Positions 24,432 to 34,351 are shown, counted from the first letter of the stretch. The stretch is DNA of 35,983 nucleotides from an uncultured Blautia sp. (GCA_905209435.1 CAJLTE010000024.1:1-35983), one strand, 5' to 3'. Numbers and translations are program-made. Notes: generated by a model not told the origin, from the letters alone.

Positions 24432-25568
24432 ATGGCAACTAAGATTGATATTATCTCAGGTTTCCTGGGAGCTGGTAAGACTACATTGATCAAAAAGCTT
24501 TTGAAAGAGGCTTATGCAGATGAGCAGGTTGTGCTGATCGAGAATGAATTTGGTGAAATTGGCATTGACGGCGGATTTCTGAAAGAAGCAGGAATTGAAA
24601 TCCGTGAAATGAATTCAGGATGCATCTGCTGTTCACTGGTTGGTGATTTCGGAACTTCTCTGAAAGAGGTTGTTGATAAATATCATCCGGACAGAATTCT
24701 GATCGAGCCATCAGGAGTTGGTAAACTGTCAGATGTTATCAAAGCAGTACAGGGTGTACAGGGCGATGTAGATATTGTACTGAATAGCTATACAACTGTA
24801 GTTGATGCGAAGAAATGCAAGATGTATATGAGAAACTTTGGTGAGTTCTTTAATAACCAGGTTGAATATGCAGGTGCGATCATCATGAGCCGTACAGATA
24901 TCATTGATGAGAAGAAAGCACAGCAGGCAATGGAGCTTCTCCGTGGAATCAATGCAAAAGCAGCGATCATTACAACTCCAATTGAGAAACTGGATGGAAA
25001 GAAGATCCTTGAGGTCATGGAAAAACCGGTATCACTTGAAGAAGAACTGATGGCAGAGGAAGAAGTTTGCCCTGAATGCGGACATGTACATGAACATGGA
25101 GAACACCATCATCATGATCACGATGATGAGTGCGGCTGTGGACATGATCATGACGAGCACGAACATCATCACGATGATGAATGCGGTTGCGGACATGACC
25201 ATGATGAGCATGAACACCATCACCATGATCATGATCACGAATGCGGCTGTGGACACGATCATCACGATCATCATCACCATCATGCTGATGAAGTATTTAC
25301 GAGCTGGGGTCGTGAGACGATTAAGAAGTATACAAGAGAAGGACTTGAGAAGATGCTTGAGGCACTCTCTGCTTCTGAAGATTACGGTATTATTCTCCGT
25401 GCAAAAGGAATGCTTCCTGCAGAAGACGGAACATGGATTTATTTTGATATGGTTCCGGAAGAAACAGAGATCCGTGAAGGTGCACCGGAATATACAGGCC
25501 GTCTTTGCGTGATCGGCTCTAAACTGAAAGAGGATAAGCTTGCAGAATTATTTGGTCTGGCAGAATAG
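24432..25568 (+). CDS. COG0523/CobW-family GTP-binding metallochaperone with Cys/His-rich insert
   Basis: A 378-residue P-loop GTPase of the COG0523 family, which delivers or inserts metals such as Zn, Co or Ni. Walker A is SGFLGAGKTT (Lys16). The switch-region metal motif CICC is at Cys64-Cys67, followed by LIEPSGVGKL. The usual NKxD guanine motif reads SRTD. Residues about 215-286 are dominated by His, Asp, Cys and Glu, with three ECGCGHDH cassettes between runs of histidine. A CobW C-terminal domain follows (about 288-378, FTSWGRETIKKYTREGLEKML). This may be a metal store or sensor. The related gene 128 bases downstream has no separate promoter that I can see. The metal cannot be fixed from sequence; Zn is likeliest. 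Confidence 0.92.
   Translation: MATKIDIISGFLGAGKTTLIKKLLKEAYADEQVVLIENEFGEIGIDGGFLKEAGIEIREMNSGCICCSLVGDFGTSLKEVVDKYHPDRILIEPSGVGKLSDVIKAVQGVQGDVDIVLNSYTTVVDAKKCKMYMRNFGEFFNNQVEYAGAIIMSRTDIIDEKKAQQAMELLRGINAKAAIITTPIEKLDGKKILEVMEKPVSLEEELMAEEEVCPECGHVHEHGEHHHHDHDDECGCGHDHDEHEHHHDDECGCGHDHDEHEHHHHDHDHECGCGHDHHDHHHHHADEVFTSWGRETIKKYTREGLEKMLEALSASEDYGIILRAKGMLPAEDGTWIYFDMVPEETEIREGAPEYTGRLCVIGSKLKEDKLAELFGLAE
25128..25262 (+). repeat. Three imperfect repeats encoding ECGCGHDH cassettes
   Basis: Near-identical 24-base units begin at 25128, 25179 and 25239 and encode ECGCGHDH, separated by His/Asp/Glu codons. They lie in the insert of the CobW-family gene and suggest expansion by duplication. 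Confidence 0.7.
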
Positions 25569-25696
25569 TTGAAGCAGATTGAATATGTTTCTGAACAGAT
25601 TCGGGCAGATTTGTGGGCTGCAGAACTGGTGTGCTGTTCACTTTGCGCACAGCAACAAGTAAACAACAATAGAATCAGTATAAAGGAATAAATATT

Positions 25697-26647
25697 ATGG
25701 ATGATATCAGAGTTCCCATTTATTTAGTTACGGGATTCCTGGAGAGTGGAAAGACAACTTTCCTGGATTTTACATTACAGCAGGATTATTTTGCCATTGA
25801 TGGAAAAACACTGCTGATTCTTTGCGAAGAGGGCGAAGAAGAATATGATATGGATAAACTGAAACTTGCAAACACAGTTGTGGAAGTGATCGAGGATGAA
25901 GAAGACCTTACTCCTCAGCGTCTGGCTGCGATGGATATTATCCATCAGCCGGAGCGAGTTGTCATTGAGTACAATGGAATGTGGCTTGTAAGCAAATTTG
26001 AACAGATGGAGCTTCCTGAAGGCTGGGGTATCGAGCAGGAGATCACCTGTGTAGATGCGACAACTTATCAGGTTTACATGGCAAACATGAAGTCCCTGTT
26101 CATGGATATGGTCAGAAATACAGACATGGTTGTATTCAACCGATGCAAAGAAGGAGACCCGCTTCCTGCATACAGACGCGGAATCAAGGTTGCCAATCAG
26201 AGTGCAGAGGTTATCTTTGAGAATGAAGAGGGCGAGATGGATGACATTTTCCAGGATGAGATGCCATTTGATATTGATGCTCCGATCATTAAAATTCCAC
26301 CGGAAGATTATGGTATCTGGTTTGTAGATGCTATGGATCATCCGGAGAAATATGCAGGCAAGACTGTCAATTTCAGGGGACGTGTCATGAAACCGCGCGG
26401 AATGGGAAGTAAATTCTTTGTTCCGGGTCGTGTGGCAATGACCTGCTGTGCAGATGATACTTCATTTCTGGGATATATCTGCAGAAGCGACAATGCATCC
26501 CATATCAAAGAGGGAAGCTGGGTAGAAGTGACTGCAAAAGTTGCTTTTGAGTACCGTACAGAATATCAGGATGAGGGCATCGTGCTCTATGCAAGTGAAG
26601 CGAAAGAATGCGAACCGCTGAAAGATGAGATGGTATATTTCAACTAA
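25697..26647 (+). CDS. CobW-like GTPase domain fused to a YcgQ/TIGR03943-like C-terminal domain
   Basis: A 316-residue protein. Residues 1-190 look like a degenerate COG0523 GTPase: Walker A is intact (TGFLESGKTT, Lys19) and RVVIEYNGMW parallels the IEPSG motif of its neighbour, but the CxCC metal motif is missing. Residues about 215-316 (YAGKTVNFRGRVMKPRG, KFFVPGRVAMTCCADD with MTCC at 248-251) resemble the C-terminal domain of YcgQ/TIGR03943 proteins, membrane proteins often found with CobW and permease genes. Here the domain is joined to a soluble GTPase with no membrane helix. The start has AAAGGA upstream. I infer a metal-handling partner of the preceding gene; the domain call is by eye. 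Confidence 0.78.
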   Translation: MDDIRVPIYLVTGFLESGKTTFLDFTLQQDYFAIDGKTLLILCEEGEEEYDMDKLKLANTVVEVIEDEEDLTPQRLAAMDIIHQPERVVIEYNGMWLVSKFEQMELPEGWGIEQEITCVDATTYQVYMANMKSLFMDMVRNTDMVVFNRCKEGDPLPAYRRGIKVANQSAEVIFENEEGEMDDIFQDEMPFDIDAPIIKIPPEDYGIWFVDAMDHPEKYAGKTVNFRGRVMKPRGMGSKFFVPGRVAMTCCADDTSFLGYICRSDNASHIKEGSWVEVTAKVAFEYRTEYQDEGIVLYASEAKECEPLKDEMVYFN

Positions 26648-26661
26648 CAGGAGAAACATAG

Positions 26662-27243
26662 ATGTATTTAGTAGTTGGCCTGGGAAATCCCGGGAAACAG
26701 TATGAAGCAACACGCCACAATATGGGATTTGATACTATTGATCAGTTGGTAGAGGAATATAATGTACCACAGGGTGGTGTGAAATTTAACGCCATGTATG
26801 GCAAAACTGTAATCGGCGGAGAAAAAGTCATTCTTATGAAGCCGCTTTCCTTTATGAATTTAAGTGGCGGACCTGTCCGTGAGATGGCAAATTATTTCAA
26901 AATTGACCCAGAGACAGAATTGATCGTTATTTACGATGATATTGATCTGGAACCGGGACAGCTTCGTATCCGCAAGCAGGGAAGTGCAGGCGGACATAAT
27001 GGAATTAAGGATATTATCCGCCAGCTTGGTACAGAGAAATTTCTCCGTATTAAAGTTGGAGTAGGAGCCAAACCTAAGGGATGGGATCTTGCAGATCATG
27101 TACTTGGCAGATTTTCCACAGAGGACCGAAAACTTGTGGATGAAGCCATAGAAAAAGCTGCAAAGGCTGTGGATATCATGATTTCACAAGGCGCGGATGC
27201 GGCAATGAACGAATATAACAGAAAAGTACCTGTACAGAAGTAG
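26662..27243 (+). CDS. pth: Peptidyl-tRNA hydrolase
   Basis: A 193-residue enzyme that frees tRNA from prematurely released peptidyl-tRNA. GLGNPGKQYE, the catalytic histidine in TRHNMGFD, the KPLSFMNLSG block, the aspartate in YDDIDL and GSAGGHNGIKDII are all present. The ATG has CAGGAGA upstream, 14 bases after the preceding stop. Its linkage to mfd downstream is the common Firmicute order. Two hairpins follow before mfd. Confidence 0.97.
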   Translation: MYLVVGLGNPGKQYEATRHNMGFDTIDQLVEEYNVPQGGVKFNAMYGKTVIGGEKVILMKPLSFMNLSGGPVREMANYFKIDPETELIVIYDDIDLEPGQLRIRKQGSAGGHNGIKDIIRQLGTEKFLRIKVGVGAKPKGWDLADHVLGRFSTEDRKLVDEAIEKAAKAVDIMISQGADAAMNEYNRKVPVQK

Positions 27244-27253
27244 AAAATAGTAA

Positions 27254-27280
27254 AGCTGATATGCTGTTCAGCTGTTTTTT
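27254..27280 (+). terminator. Terminator after pth
   Basis: AGCTGA (27254-27259) and TCAGCT (27268-27273) form a short stem, followed by GTTTTTT. The stem is only 6 bp, so read-through to mfd is likely. Confidence 0.55.
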
Positions 27281-27296
27281 ACGGAAGAAAAGGAAG

Positions 27297-27350
27297 AAAA
27301 AAGCGGTAACTGTTAATGAGGATATACCAGGAAACAGATGCCGCTTTTGT
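27297..27350 (+). terminator. Second hairpin before mfd
   Basis: AAAAAGCGG pairs with CCGCTTTT, with TGTT/AACA pairing further in, followed by GTC rather than a T-run beyond the stem. It may be a terminator or an attenuator ahead of mfd. Confidence 0.5.
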
Positions 27351-27411
27351 CATGTGGGAACTTTGGACGGAATATTTGAAATTATATTTGAACGGTAAAT
27401 AAGAGGTGAAT

Positions 27412-30400
27412 ATGAAAGCATTTTTGACACCTCTGCAGGGACTTGCAGAGTTTGAACAGATTAAAGAACAGAGTAAAACGAATAAGGGGATTCTGCAGGT
27501 TTCAGGATGTATGGAATCGCAGAAATCTCATTTAATATATGGACTTTCAGAGACTGCGCCATATCGCCTTATTCTGGCGGAGGATGAACGCCGTGCAAGG
27601 GAGATATTCGAAGACTATCGTTTTTATGATAAAAAAGTGTACTCTTATCCGGCAAAGGATCTTCTATTTTTTCAGGCAGATATTCATGGGAATCTGTTGA
27701 TCAGGCAGAGAATGAAAGTGATTCGTGCGCTGTTGGAGGAGAAGGAACTTACGGTTGTTACCAGCATTGACGGATGTATGGATTTCCTGGAATCCCTTGA
27801 GAAGATAAAAAAACAGTTAATCCATTATGAAAGCGACAGCACTATCGATATGGATCAGCTGAAAAATAAGCTGGTGGAATTGGGATATGAGCGTGTCGGG
27901 CAGGTAGAGATGCCGGGGCAGTTTTCTGTGCGTGGAGGAATCGTAGATATTTACTGCCTCACAGAGGAGAACCCGTGGCGAATTGAACTCTGGGGAGATG
28001 AGATTGACTCCATTCGAAGCTTCGATGCGGAAAGTCAGCGGTCGCTGGAGAATCTGGACCAGGTCACGATCTATCCGGCAGTGGAGCATGTGGGGGAATC
28101 TGATATGGTTTCCTTTCTGGATTATTTTCCAAAAGACAAATCAATTATCTTCCTGGATGAACCGAACCGTTTAACTGAGAAAGGTCAGGCAGTGGAAGAG
28201 GAATACCGTCAGAGCCGCATGCACAGAGAGGAAAAAGGCAGTCAGAACTTGCCGGAAAACTGGCTGTGCTCTTTTGAACAGATTCAGAAAGAACTGAACA
28301 AAAGGAACTGTATTTCTGTCTGTGCTCTGGAACCTAAACAGACTGGATGGAAAGTTCAGGAAAAATTTTATCTGGAAGTAAAGTCAGTTAGTTCCTATAA
28401 CAGCAGTTTTGAACTTCTGGTAAAGGATCTTCACCAGTATAAAAAACAGGGATACAGGATTGCGTTGCTTTCGGGGTCCCGTACCAGAGCGGAGCGACTG
28501 ACAAAGGATCTTCAGGCAGAAGAACTGACTGCTTTTTACGGGAAGGATTATGACAGAGAGATACAGCCTGGGGAGATCATGGTTGTTTACGGCCATGCTA
28601 AGAAAGGCTTTGAATATCCGCTGATAAAATTTGCAGTAATGACGGAGTCTGATATCTTTGGACAGGAGCAGAAGAAGCGTAAGAAGAAAAAGAATTATAA
28701 TGGAAAACGTATCCAGGATTTTGCTGAGCTTTCCATTGGTGATTTCGTGGTACATGAGAAACACGGGCTTGGTATTTACCGGGGTATCGAGAAAGTGGAA
28801 GTAGACAGGATAGTCAAGGATTATATCAAAATCGAATATCGCGGAGGAAGTAATCTTTATATTCTGGCAACGCAGTTGGATTGCCTGCAGAAGTACTCAG
28901 GAAGTGATACCGCAAAGGCACCGAAACTGAATAAGCTTGGTACGCAGGAATGGAATAAGACTAAGAGTAAGGTTCGCGGTGCTGTTAAAAATATCGCCAA
29001 AGAACTGGTGGAACTTTATGCAGCGCGTCAGGAGAAAGAGGGATATGTCTGTGGTCCGGATACTGTATGGCAGCGAGAGTTTGAAGAGATGTTCCCATAT
29101 GAGGAGACAGAAGATCAGCTTAGCGCTATTGAGGATGCGAAGCGTGACATGGAGAGTACTAAAATTATGGATCGCCTTGTCTGTGGAGATGTAGGTTATG
29201 GAAAGACAGAAGTGGCGCTTCGTGCTGCGTTTAAAGAAGTGCAGGAAAGCAGACAGGTGGCTTATCTTGCGCCGACGACTATTCTTGCACAACAGATTTA
29301 CAATACTTTTGTCCAGCGAATGAAAGAATTTCCGGTGCGTGTGGAACTACTCTGCCGTTTCCGTACGCCTGCACAGCAGAAAAAAGCTATCGAGGATCTG
29401 AAAAAAGGTCAGGTAGATGTGATTATAGGAACTCATAGAGTTTTGTCAAAAGACGTACAGTTTAAAAATCTGGGTCTGCTGATTATTGATGAGGAGCAGC
29501 GTTTTGGAGTTGCACATAAAGAGAAAATCAAGCAGCTTAAGAAAGATGTAGATGTGCTGACACTTACAGCAACGCCGATTCCGCGTACTTTGCACATGAG
29601 TCTGATCGGAATTCGTGATATGAGTGTTCTGGAGGAACCGCCTATGGACCGAATGCCCATCCAGACTTATGTTATGGAGTATGACGAGGAGACGGTACGT
29701 GAGGCGATCAACAGAGAATTGCGAAGAGGCGGTCAGGTTTATTATGTTTATAATCGTGTTACGGATATTGCAGATGTAGCATTGCGGATTGCGAAACTGG
29801 TACCGGATGCGAGAGTAGATTTTGCCCATGGACAGATGAGCGAGAGAGAACTGGAAAATGTCATGTATTCTTTTGTAAATGGTGATATTGATGTGCTGGT
29901 TTCTACTACTATTATTGAGACCGGACTGGATATTTCAAATGTAAATACCATGATTATCCATGATTCAGACAGGTATGGACTTTCCCAGCTTTATCAGCTT
30001 AGAGGAAGGATCGGACGTTCAAACAGGACTGCTTATGCGTTTTTGATGTACAGACAGAATATGATGCTGAAGGAGACTGCAGAGAAACGTCTGGCTGCAA
30101 TTCGTGAGTACACAGACCTGGGAAGCGGATTTAAGATCGCAATGCGTGATCTGGAACTTCGTGGTGCCGGAAATCTGCTGGGCGCGCAGCAGCACGGACA
30201 TATGAATGCCGTAGGATATGATCTTTATTGTAAGATGCTCAGTGAAGCGGTTAAGGAAGCTAAGGGAATCCATACAATGGAGGATTTTGAGACCTCTATT
30301 GATCTGAATATTGATGCGTTTATTCCGGATTCCTATATCAGTAATGAATTTCAGAAGCTTGATATTTACAAGAGAATCGCAGGAATTGAAAACCAGCAGG

Positions 30401-30729
30401 ATTACGATGATATGCTGGAAGAACTTCTGGATCGTTTCGGAGAACCGGGAAAAGCTGTGCTGAATCTCCTCGCGATCGCGAAATTGAAAGCAATTGCACA
30501 TCAGGGGTATGTGACGGAGATCAAACAAATGGGAAAAACAGTACGGATTACTCTTTATGAGAGAGCAAAGCTGAATCCGGAGGGGATTCCGCTTCTTATG
30601 CAGAAATACAGAAGAGGGTTACAGTTTAAGAATGAGCAGGAACCGAAGTTTATCCTGGAACTTCAGGGAAATCTGATTCTGGCTCTGACGGAGTTTACAG
30701 AAGAATTAAAGAATATGGTTGAAGATTAA
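27412..30729 (+). CDS. mfd: Transcription-repair coupling factor
   Basis: An 1105-residue ATPase that removes stalled RNA polymerase at DNA damage and recruits UvrA. The N-terminal UvrB-like part includes the [16 protein letters not shown] block. A CarD-like polymerase-binding module starts near residue 436 ([19 protein letters not shown]). The RecG-like translocase has Walker [10 protein letters not shown] near residue 592, the DEEQ box near 693, [16 protein letters not shown], and [16 protein letters not shown]. The C-terminal TRCF domain is present. It is slightly shorter than the usual 1150-1180. ATG 27412 was chosen because AGAGGTGA lies just before it; an in-frame GTG at 27406 overlaps that site. 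Confidence 0.97.
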   Translation: MKAFLTPLQGLAEFEQIKEQSKTNKGILQVSGCMESQKSHLIYGLSETAPYRLILAEDERRAREIFEDYRFYDKKVYSYPAKDLLFFQADIHGNLLIRQRMKVIRALLEEKELTVVTSIDGCMDFLESLEKIKKQLIHYESDSTIDMDQLKNKLVELGYERVGQVEMPGQFSVRGGIVDIYCLTEENPWRIELWGDEIDSIRSFDAESQRSLENLDQVTIYPAVEHVGESDMVSFLDYFPKDKSIIFLDEPNRLTEKGQAVEEEYRQSRMHREEKGSQNLPENWLCSFEQIQKELNKRNCISVCALEPKQTGWKVQEKFYLEVKSVSSYNSSFELLVKDLHQYKKQGYRIALLSGSRTRAERLTKDLQAEELTAFYGKDYDREIQPGEIMVVYGHAKKGFEYPLIKFAVMTESDIFGQEQKKRKKKKNYNGKRIQDFAELSIGDFVVHEKHGLGIYRGIEKVEVDRIVKDYIKIEYRGGSNLYILATQLDCLQKYSGSDTAKAPKLNKLGTQEWNKTKSKVRGAVKNIAKELVELYAARQEKEGYVCGPDTVWQREFEEMFPYEETEDQLSAIEDAKRDMESTKIMDRLVCGDVGYGKTEVALRAAFKEVQESRQVAYLAPTTILAQQIYNTFVQRMKEFPVRVELLCRFRTPAQQKKAIEDLKKGQVDVIIGTHRVLSKDVQFKNLGLLIIDEEQRFGVAHKEKIKQLKKDVDVLTLTATPIPRTLHMSLIGIRDMSVLEEPPMDRMPIQTYVMEYDEETVREAINRELRRGGQVYYVYNRVTDIADVALRIAKLVPDARVDFAHGQMSERELENVMYSFVNGDIDVLVSTTIIETGLDISNVNTMIIHDSDRYGLSQLYQLRGRIGRSNRTAYAFLMYRQNMMLKETAEKRLAAIREYTDLGSGFKIAMRDLELRGAGNLLGAQQHGHMNAVGYDLYCKMLSEAVKEAKGIHTMEDFETSIDLNIDAFIPDSYISNEFQKLDIYKRIAGIENQQDYDDMLEELLDRFGEPGKAVLNLLAIAKLKAIAHQGYVTEIKQMGKTVRITLYERAKLNPEGIPLLMQKYRRGLQFKNEQEPKFILELQGNLILALTEFTEELKNMVED

Positions 30730-30776
30730 AATTCATGATAAATGTGTGAATTGTAGCATATATTTTTGAATTTACC

Positions 30777-30805
30777 TTGCCCTTCGGGGGAAAAAAGTTT
30801 ATACT
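30777..30805 (+). promoter_or_regulatory. Sigma-A-type promoter for the parvulin-like lipoprotein gene
   Basis: TTGCCC (30777-30782) and TATACT (30800-30805) are separated by 17 bases, about 60 bases before the start. Confidence 0.6.
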
Positions 30806-30865
30806 CTAGTAATAGCACAGCCTGGGAAGTTTAGAGAGACCGGACTGATATATATGGAGGAAGAA

Positions 30866-32098
30866 ATGAAAGAAATGGCAAAGAGAACAGCTGTGGCAGC
30901 ACTGGCAGGCGTGATGTCAGTTGGTATGCTTACAGGCTGCGGAAGTAAAACATTAGATGGAACAAAAACAGTAGCTACAGTAGACGGAACAGATATTCCG
31001 CTTGGAGTTGTAAGCCTTTATGCCCGTGAACAGCAGCAGCAGACAACTTCTATGTACTTAAGTTTTATGGGAAGTGCAGACAATATCTGGGATCAGACAG
31101 CAGATGAGGATTCAGGAGAGACTTATGGTGATCAGGCGGTAACAAGCAGTCTGGAATCTATTGAGAAGATGTATATCCTGAAAGAAAAAACTGCTGATTA
31201 TAATGTCGAGCTTACAGATGATGATGAGACAGCCATTGCAGATGCAGCATCACAGTTTATGGCTGCCAACAGTGAAGATACGATAAAAGAACTTGGCGTT
31301 ACAGAAGATCAGGTAAAGACATTACTGGAACTTCAGACAATCCAGAAGAAGATGTATGATCCGGTTGTTGCTGAGGGAAATATCACAGTTTCTGATGATG
31401 AAGCAAATCAGACCACTTTTACTTATGTAAGTATTTCCACAAGTGGTGATGATGTTACAGATGAAGATAAGGAAACAAAGAAAGAACAGGCTCAGGAGAT
31501 TCTTGACAAGATGAAAGAAGATCCGACAGCTGATATGAGTGAGGTTGCCAAGAATGTAGATGACAGTTATTCTGCAGTACAGGGTAACTTTACAACTAAA
31601 GAAGGTGAAGATGACGAAGAGGATTCTACCGGAGCAGCGTACCCGGACGAAGTTCTGTCAGTATTACGTGGACTGAAGGATGGAGAAGTGGCAGATGATA
31701 TTATTGAGACTGATACAGGATACTATGTGGTAAGACTTGATAAGATCAATGATGAAGATGCAACAGCTTCCAAGAGAGAATCTCTTCAGAATTCTAAAGA
31801 GAGTACTTATTATACAGACACAACAAATCAGTGGCTGGATGATGCTGATGTAAAAGTAGTGAAGAAAGTTCTTAAGACTCTTAAGATTACAGACAGTCAC
31901 ACATTTACAGCTCCGACTTCCACACCTACACCATCACCGGAAGCAACACCTACTCCTGAAGTAACAGAAGAAGCAACACCTACACCGGAAACAGATGCAA
32001 CTGAGACACCAGCAGCAGAAGATGCAGAAGCAACTGCAACACCAACTGCTGAAGCTACGGAAACACCGGAAGCAACACCTACAGAGGCTGCTGAATAA
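30866..32098 (+). CDS. Parvulin/PrsA-like prolyl isomerase lipoprotein
   Basis: A 410-residue lipoprotein with lipobox MLTGC (Cys25). The N-terminal part resembles the SurA/PrsA chaperone domain (VATVDGTDIPLG, then a helical region). The parvulin-like domain is at about residues 180-300 (TTFTYVSISTS, YPDEVLSVLRGLKDGEVAD, IETDTGYYVVRLDKI). It probably assists folding of exported proteins at the membrane. The last 60 residues are Pro/Thr/Glu/Ala-rich (TPTPEATPTPEV-type). I chose ATG 30866 because GGAGG lies 5-6 bases before it; that site would be inside the coding region if ATG 30854 were used. PrsA is the nearest known relative, but the parvulin core is divergent. Confidence 0.82.
   Translation: MKEMAKRTAVAALAGVMSVGMLTGCGSKTLDGTKTVATVDGTDIPLGVVSLYAREQQQQTTSMYLSFMGSADNIWDQTADEDSGETYGDQAVTSSLESIEKMYILKEKTADYNVELTDDDETAIADAASQFMAANSEDTIKELGVTEDQVKTLLELQTIQKKMYDPVVAEGNITVSDDEANQTTFTYVSISTSGDDVTDEDKETKKEQAQEILDKMKEDPTADMSEVAKNVDDSYSAVQGNFTTKEGEDDEEDSTGAAYPDEVLSVLRGLKDGEVADDIIETDTGYYVVRLDKINDEDATASKRESLQNSKESTYYTDTTNQWLDDADVKVVKKVLKTLKITDSHTFTAPTSTPTPSPEATPTPEVTEEATPTPETDATETPAAEDAEATATPTAEATETPEATPTEAAE
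31914..32095 (+). repeat. Low-complexity repeats encoding a Pro/Thr-rich tail
   Basis: GAAGCAACACCTAC occurs three times (near 31939, 31972 and 32070) among related ACACC/GAAACA units. It encodes the C-terminal tail of the lipoprotein and could slip or recombine. Confidence 0.6.
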
Positions 32099-32134
32099 TC
32101 AGGACGGATAATAACAGCAAATAAATGAACAAAT

Positions 32135-32183
32135 AAAAAAGCAGCTATGCTGGAAACGAAATGTTTTCGACATAGCTGCTTTT
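32135..32183. terminator. Bidirectional rho-independent terminator
   Basis: AAAAGCAGCTATG and CATAGCTGCTTTT form a perfect 13-bp stem between convergent genes, with A- and T-runs on both sides. An inner CGAAA/TTTCG pairing extends it. Confidence 0.9.
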
Positions 32184-32231
32184 GTGCTTCTTGAATAGTT
32201 ACTGTTTTTTGCAGAATGCGGTTTCGGATGA

Positions 32232-33035
32232 TTACGGAATAAGATGAAAATGTTTCAAAGCATTAGCAATCCCGTTATCAAGAATATCACTTGTCTGGTA
32301 AGTACAGTGAGGCAAGATCAGAGGATCACAATGTCCCATCGCGATACTGTTTCCGGCGTACTGCAGCATAGGAAGATCGTTAGTGCTGTCTCCGAATGCG
32401 AAGGTATTTTCAACTGATACATTCAGTTTCTCTGCAAGAAACTGAATGCCTGTTGCCTTACTGCAGTGCTTCTGCGTGATTTCCCAGGCTGCATCATCAT
32501 GAATAAAACATGAAAAATGTTTGTCTACAAATTCACGGAAGGTTTCTGTATCAGAGTCAGCATCCGGAAATGCCAGGAATTTAGCAAATGAGAACGTATG
32601 ATAAATTTCAGGCGTATAGAGAGCTAAATCTTCTACTTCTACTTCGGATTTCAGATTCAGAATTGTTTCAGGAAGTGTTGGAGCTTTACTGTCGTACAAA
32701 AGTTTGTCCGGATGTTCAAAGAAAGCAGGGACTTTGCACTGACGTAATTTTTCTATAGTTTCACGACAAAGGTCATTTGGAATCATGCTGGAAAATAACA
32801 GTTTGTCATTCATATAAATCTGGCTTCCGCAGCCACATACATAGCCATCAAATCCCATCTCTTTTATAATAGATGGGATCATGGCATAAATGCGTCCTGA
32901 ATTGATAAAAATCAGATGTCCGTTGGCACGGGCCTCTTTTAAAGCTTTTCTTGCACTGTCCGGAACAGTCCACGGATAAGGAGTAAGCAGAGTTCCATCA
33001 ATATCAAAAAATAAAAGTTTACGATTAGTTTCCAT
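32232..33035 (-). CDS. HAD-superfamily (Cof-type) phosphatase
   Basis: A 267-residue sugar-phosphate-type phosphatase. The nucleophile motif FFDIDGTLL (Asp11, Asp13), motif II in FINSGR, and the C-terminal FGDSTNDLPML are in place. The C2-type cap lies between residues about 80 and 190. Substrates of the Cof branch are sugar phosphates and flavin precursors and cannot be predicted. The ATG at 33035 was chosen because AGGAG lies 7 bases before it. It overlaps the end of the DUF4317 gene by 11 bases, so the two are co-transcribed. The frame also opens upstream inside that gene. Confidence 0.92.
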   Translation of the reverse strand: METNRKLLFFDIDGTLLTPYPWTVPDSARKALKEARANGHLIFINSGRIYAMIPSIIKEMGFDGYVCGCGSQIYMNDKLLFSSMIPNDLCRETIEKLRQCKVPAFFEHPDKLLYDSKAPTLPETILNLKSEVEVEDLALYTPEIYHTFSFAKFLAFPDADSDTETFREFVDKHFSCFIHDDAAWEITQKHCSKATGIQFLAEKLNVSVENTFAFGDSTNDLPMLQYAGNSIAMGHCDPLILPHCTYQTSDILDNGIANALKHFHLIP

Positions 33036-34194
33036 CAGATATCTCCTCTTCTTCGGCAGAGACCGGATTGTCTCCGGTATGTACCCGGATACCGTTAAGT
33101 TCAATTTCGCCTTCCATCGGGATTACAAGACATTTACGTCCGTCTATCACACGGGTTTCTACAAGATCTGCACGTTCCGGATCTACATGGACCACAACAT
33201 CAGGAGTTTTAATCTCGAATCTTCGGGTGTTTGTGATATTAGAAGCAACCAGAGAAGATTTCTCTCCTGCGGTAATCTCATACTGTTCATCAAAAGTCTG
33301 CAGTTTTTCATCTTCCACACCGCATTCTTCAAAGAGACGTTTTACTTCGGATTTAGTCAGAACGACAGGATCTGGTTCATCTTTCTGGGATTCAATCAGG
33401 TCATTTAATTTTTCATGGATATTTAATACAGTGTCGTAACTGCAGTCTTCACCCAGTGTATCTTCTACTAATGCATTAAAGGAATCGCGCTGTCCGCCGG
33501 CGGAAAGAGGAGCATTGCAGCCGAGAAGTTCGTCGATAAAAATGTCCCGGAGTTCATTTGTATTCTTACTATAATAAAGGACTCCGTGAATGTCGGTACT
33601 GCGGTCGTTAAACTGCGGAAAAAGAAAGGCAACATCCGGAAGTTCTACGATCCAGTCGCGGATACGATCCTGAATACTGTTGGTTTCTGCATTATAGCAG
33701 AGGCCGGCTTTGGAAAGCTTTACAGGGCAGATACAGCACATGATGTGTTCATAGATCTCATCAGATGCATCAAACATTTCGGTGCCGTCGGAGGACTTTC
33801 CAGGTATGTCATATACTCCATGGATCAGAATGATGTAGTAATTCTCCGGATAATCATATGTCTCGATAATTTTATCATAAAAACTTTCTACCAGAGTGTC
33901 ATCTGTAAGTTTACTCTCTCTCAGTTTCATGAGAAAGTGCTGAGTGCCGCCTTCAGATTCCTGCTCGAGAGGAAATTCCATATTCATCAGATTCTTTCCT
34001 ATTGTGCCGGAAAGTGATTTGCGGAATATATCAAAATATTTGAACATTTCTTCCTCTGAGAGGGAAAGAAATGCTTCTTTCAGTTCGGTTTTCTTGTTCT
34101 TTTCTCCGTCTACATAGCATCCGCAAATGCGGGTGATAGAGCAGTTCTCTGGTGTGAACTGCTTTTTGATTTCGGAAATTTCTTTTTTGTTCAT
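33025..34194 (-). CDS. DUF4317 family protein
   Basis: A 389-residue cytoplasmic protein of the DUF4317 family, common in Clostridia and without known function. The start MNKKEISEIKKQFTPENCS and the ICGCYVDGEKNKK block are characteristic. Further features are YPENYYIILIHGVYDIP, a CCICPVKLSKAGLCY stretch with several cysteines, and VAFLFPQFNDRSTDIHG. A C-terminal domain at about 330-389 ends in a Glu-rich tail. No membrane helix or signal is present. It has its own promoter and is followed, with overlap, by the HAD phosphatase gene. Confidence 0.88.
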   Translation of the reverse strand: MNKKEISEIKKQFTPENCSITRICGCYVDGEKNKKTELKEAFLSLSEEEMFKYFDIFRKSLSGTIGKNLMNMEFPLEQESEGGTQHFLMKLRESKLTDDTLVESFYDKIIETYDYPENYYIILIHGVYDIPGKSSDGTEMFDASDEIYEHIMCCICPVKLSKAGLCYNAETNSIQDRIRDWIVELPDVAFLFPQFNDRSTDIHGVLYYSKNTNELRDIFIDELLGCNAPLSAGGQRDSFNALVEDTLGEDCSYDTVLNIHEKLNDLIESQKDEPDPVVLTKSEVKRLFEECGVEDEKLQTFDEQYEITAGEKSSLVASNITNTRRFEIKTPDVVVHVDPERADLVETRVIDGRKCLVIPMEGEIELNGIRVHTGDNPVSAEEEEISDGN

Positions 34195-34224
34195 ATAGTT
34201 ACACCTCGTAATAGTATGTTTTTT

Positions 34225-34253
34225 ATTATAGCCCAGTTCCGGCTTTGGGGCAA
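34225..34253 (-). promoter_or_regulatory. Sigma-A-type promoter for the DUF4317-HAD operon
   Basis: On the minus strand TTGCCC (34248-34253) and TATAAT (34225-34230) are separated by 17 bases, about 30 bases before the start. Confidence 0.7.
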
Positions 34254-34351
34254 GGCTGATTTCGGCTGCTGGTTATTGGGTATGGAGTGAACAGCAGTGA
34301 GGAATGGGTGGATGTGACCGGCAATTTATGGGTGTATTTTGCTGATGGTCA

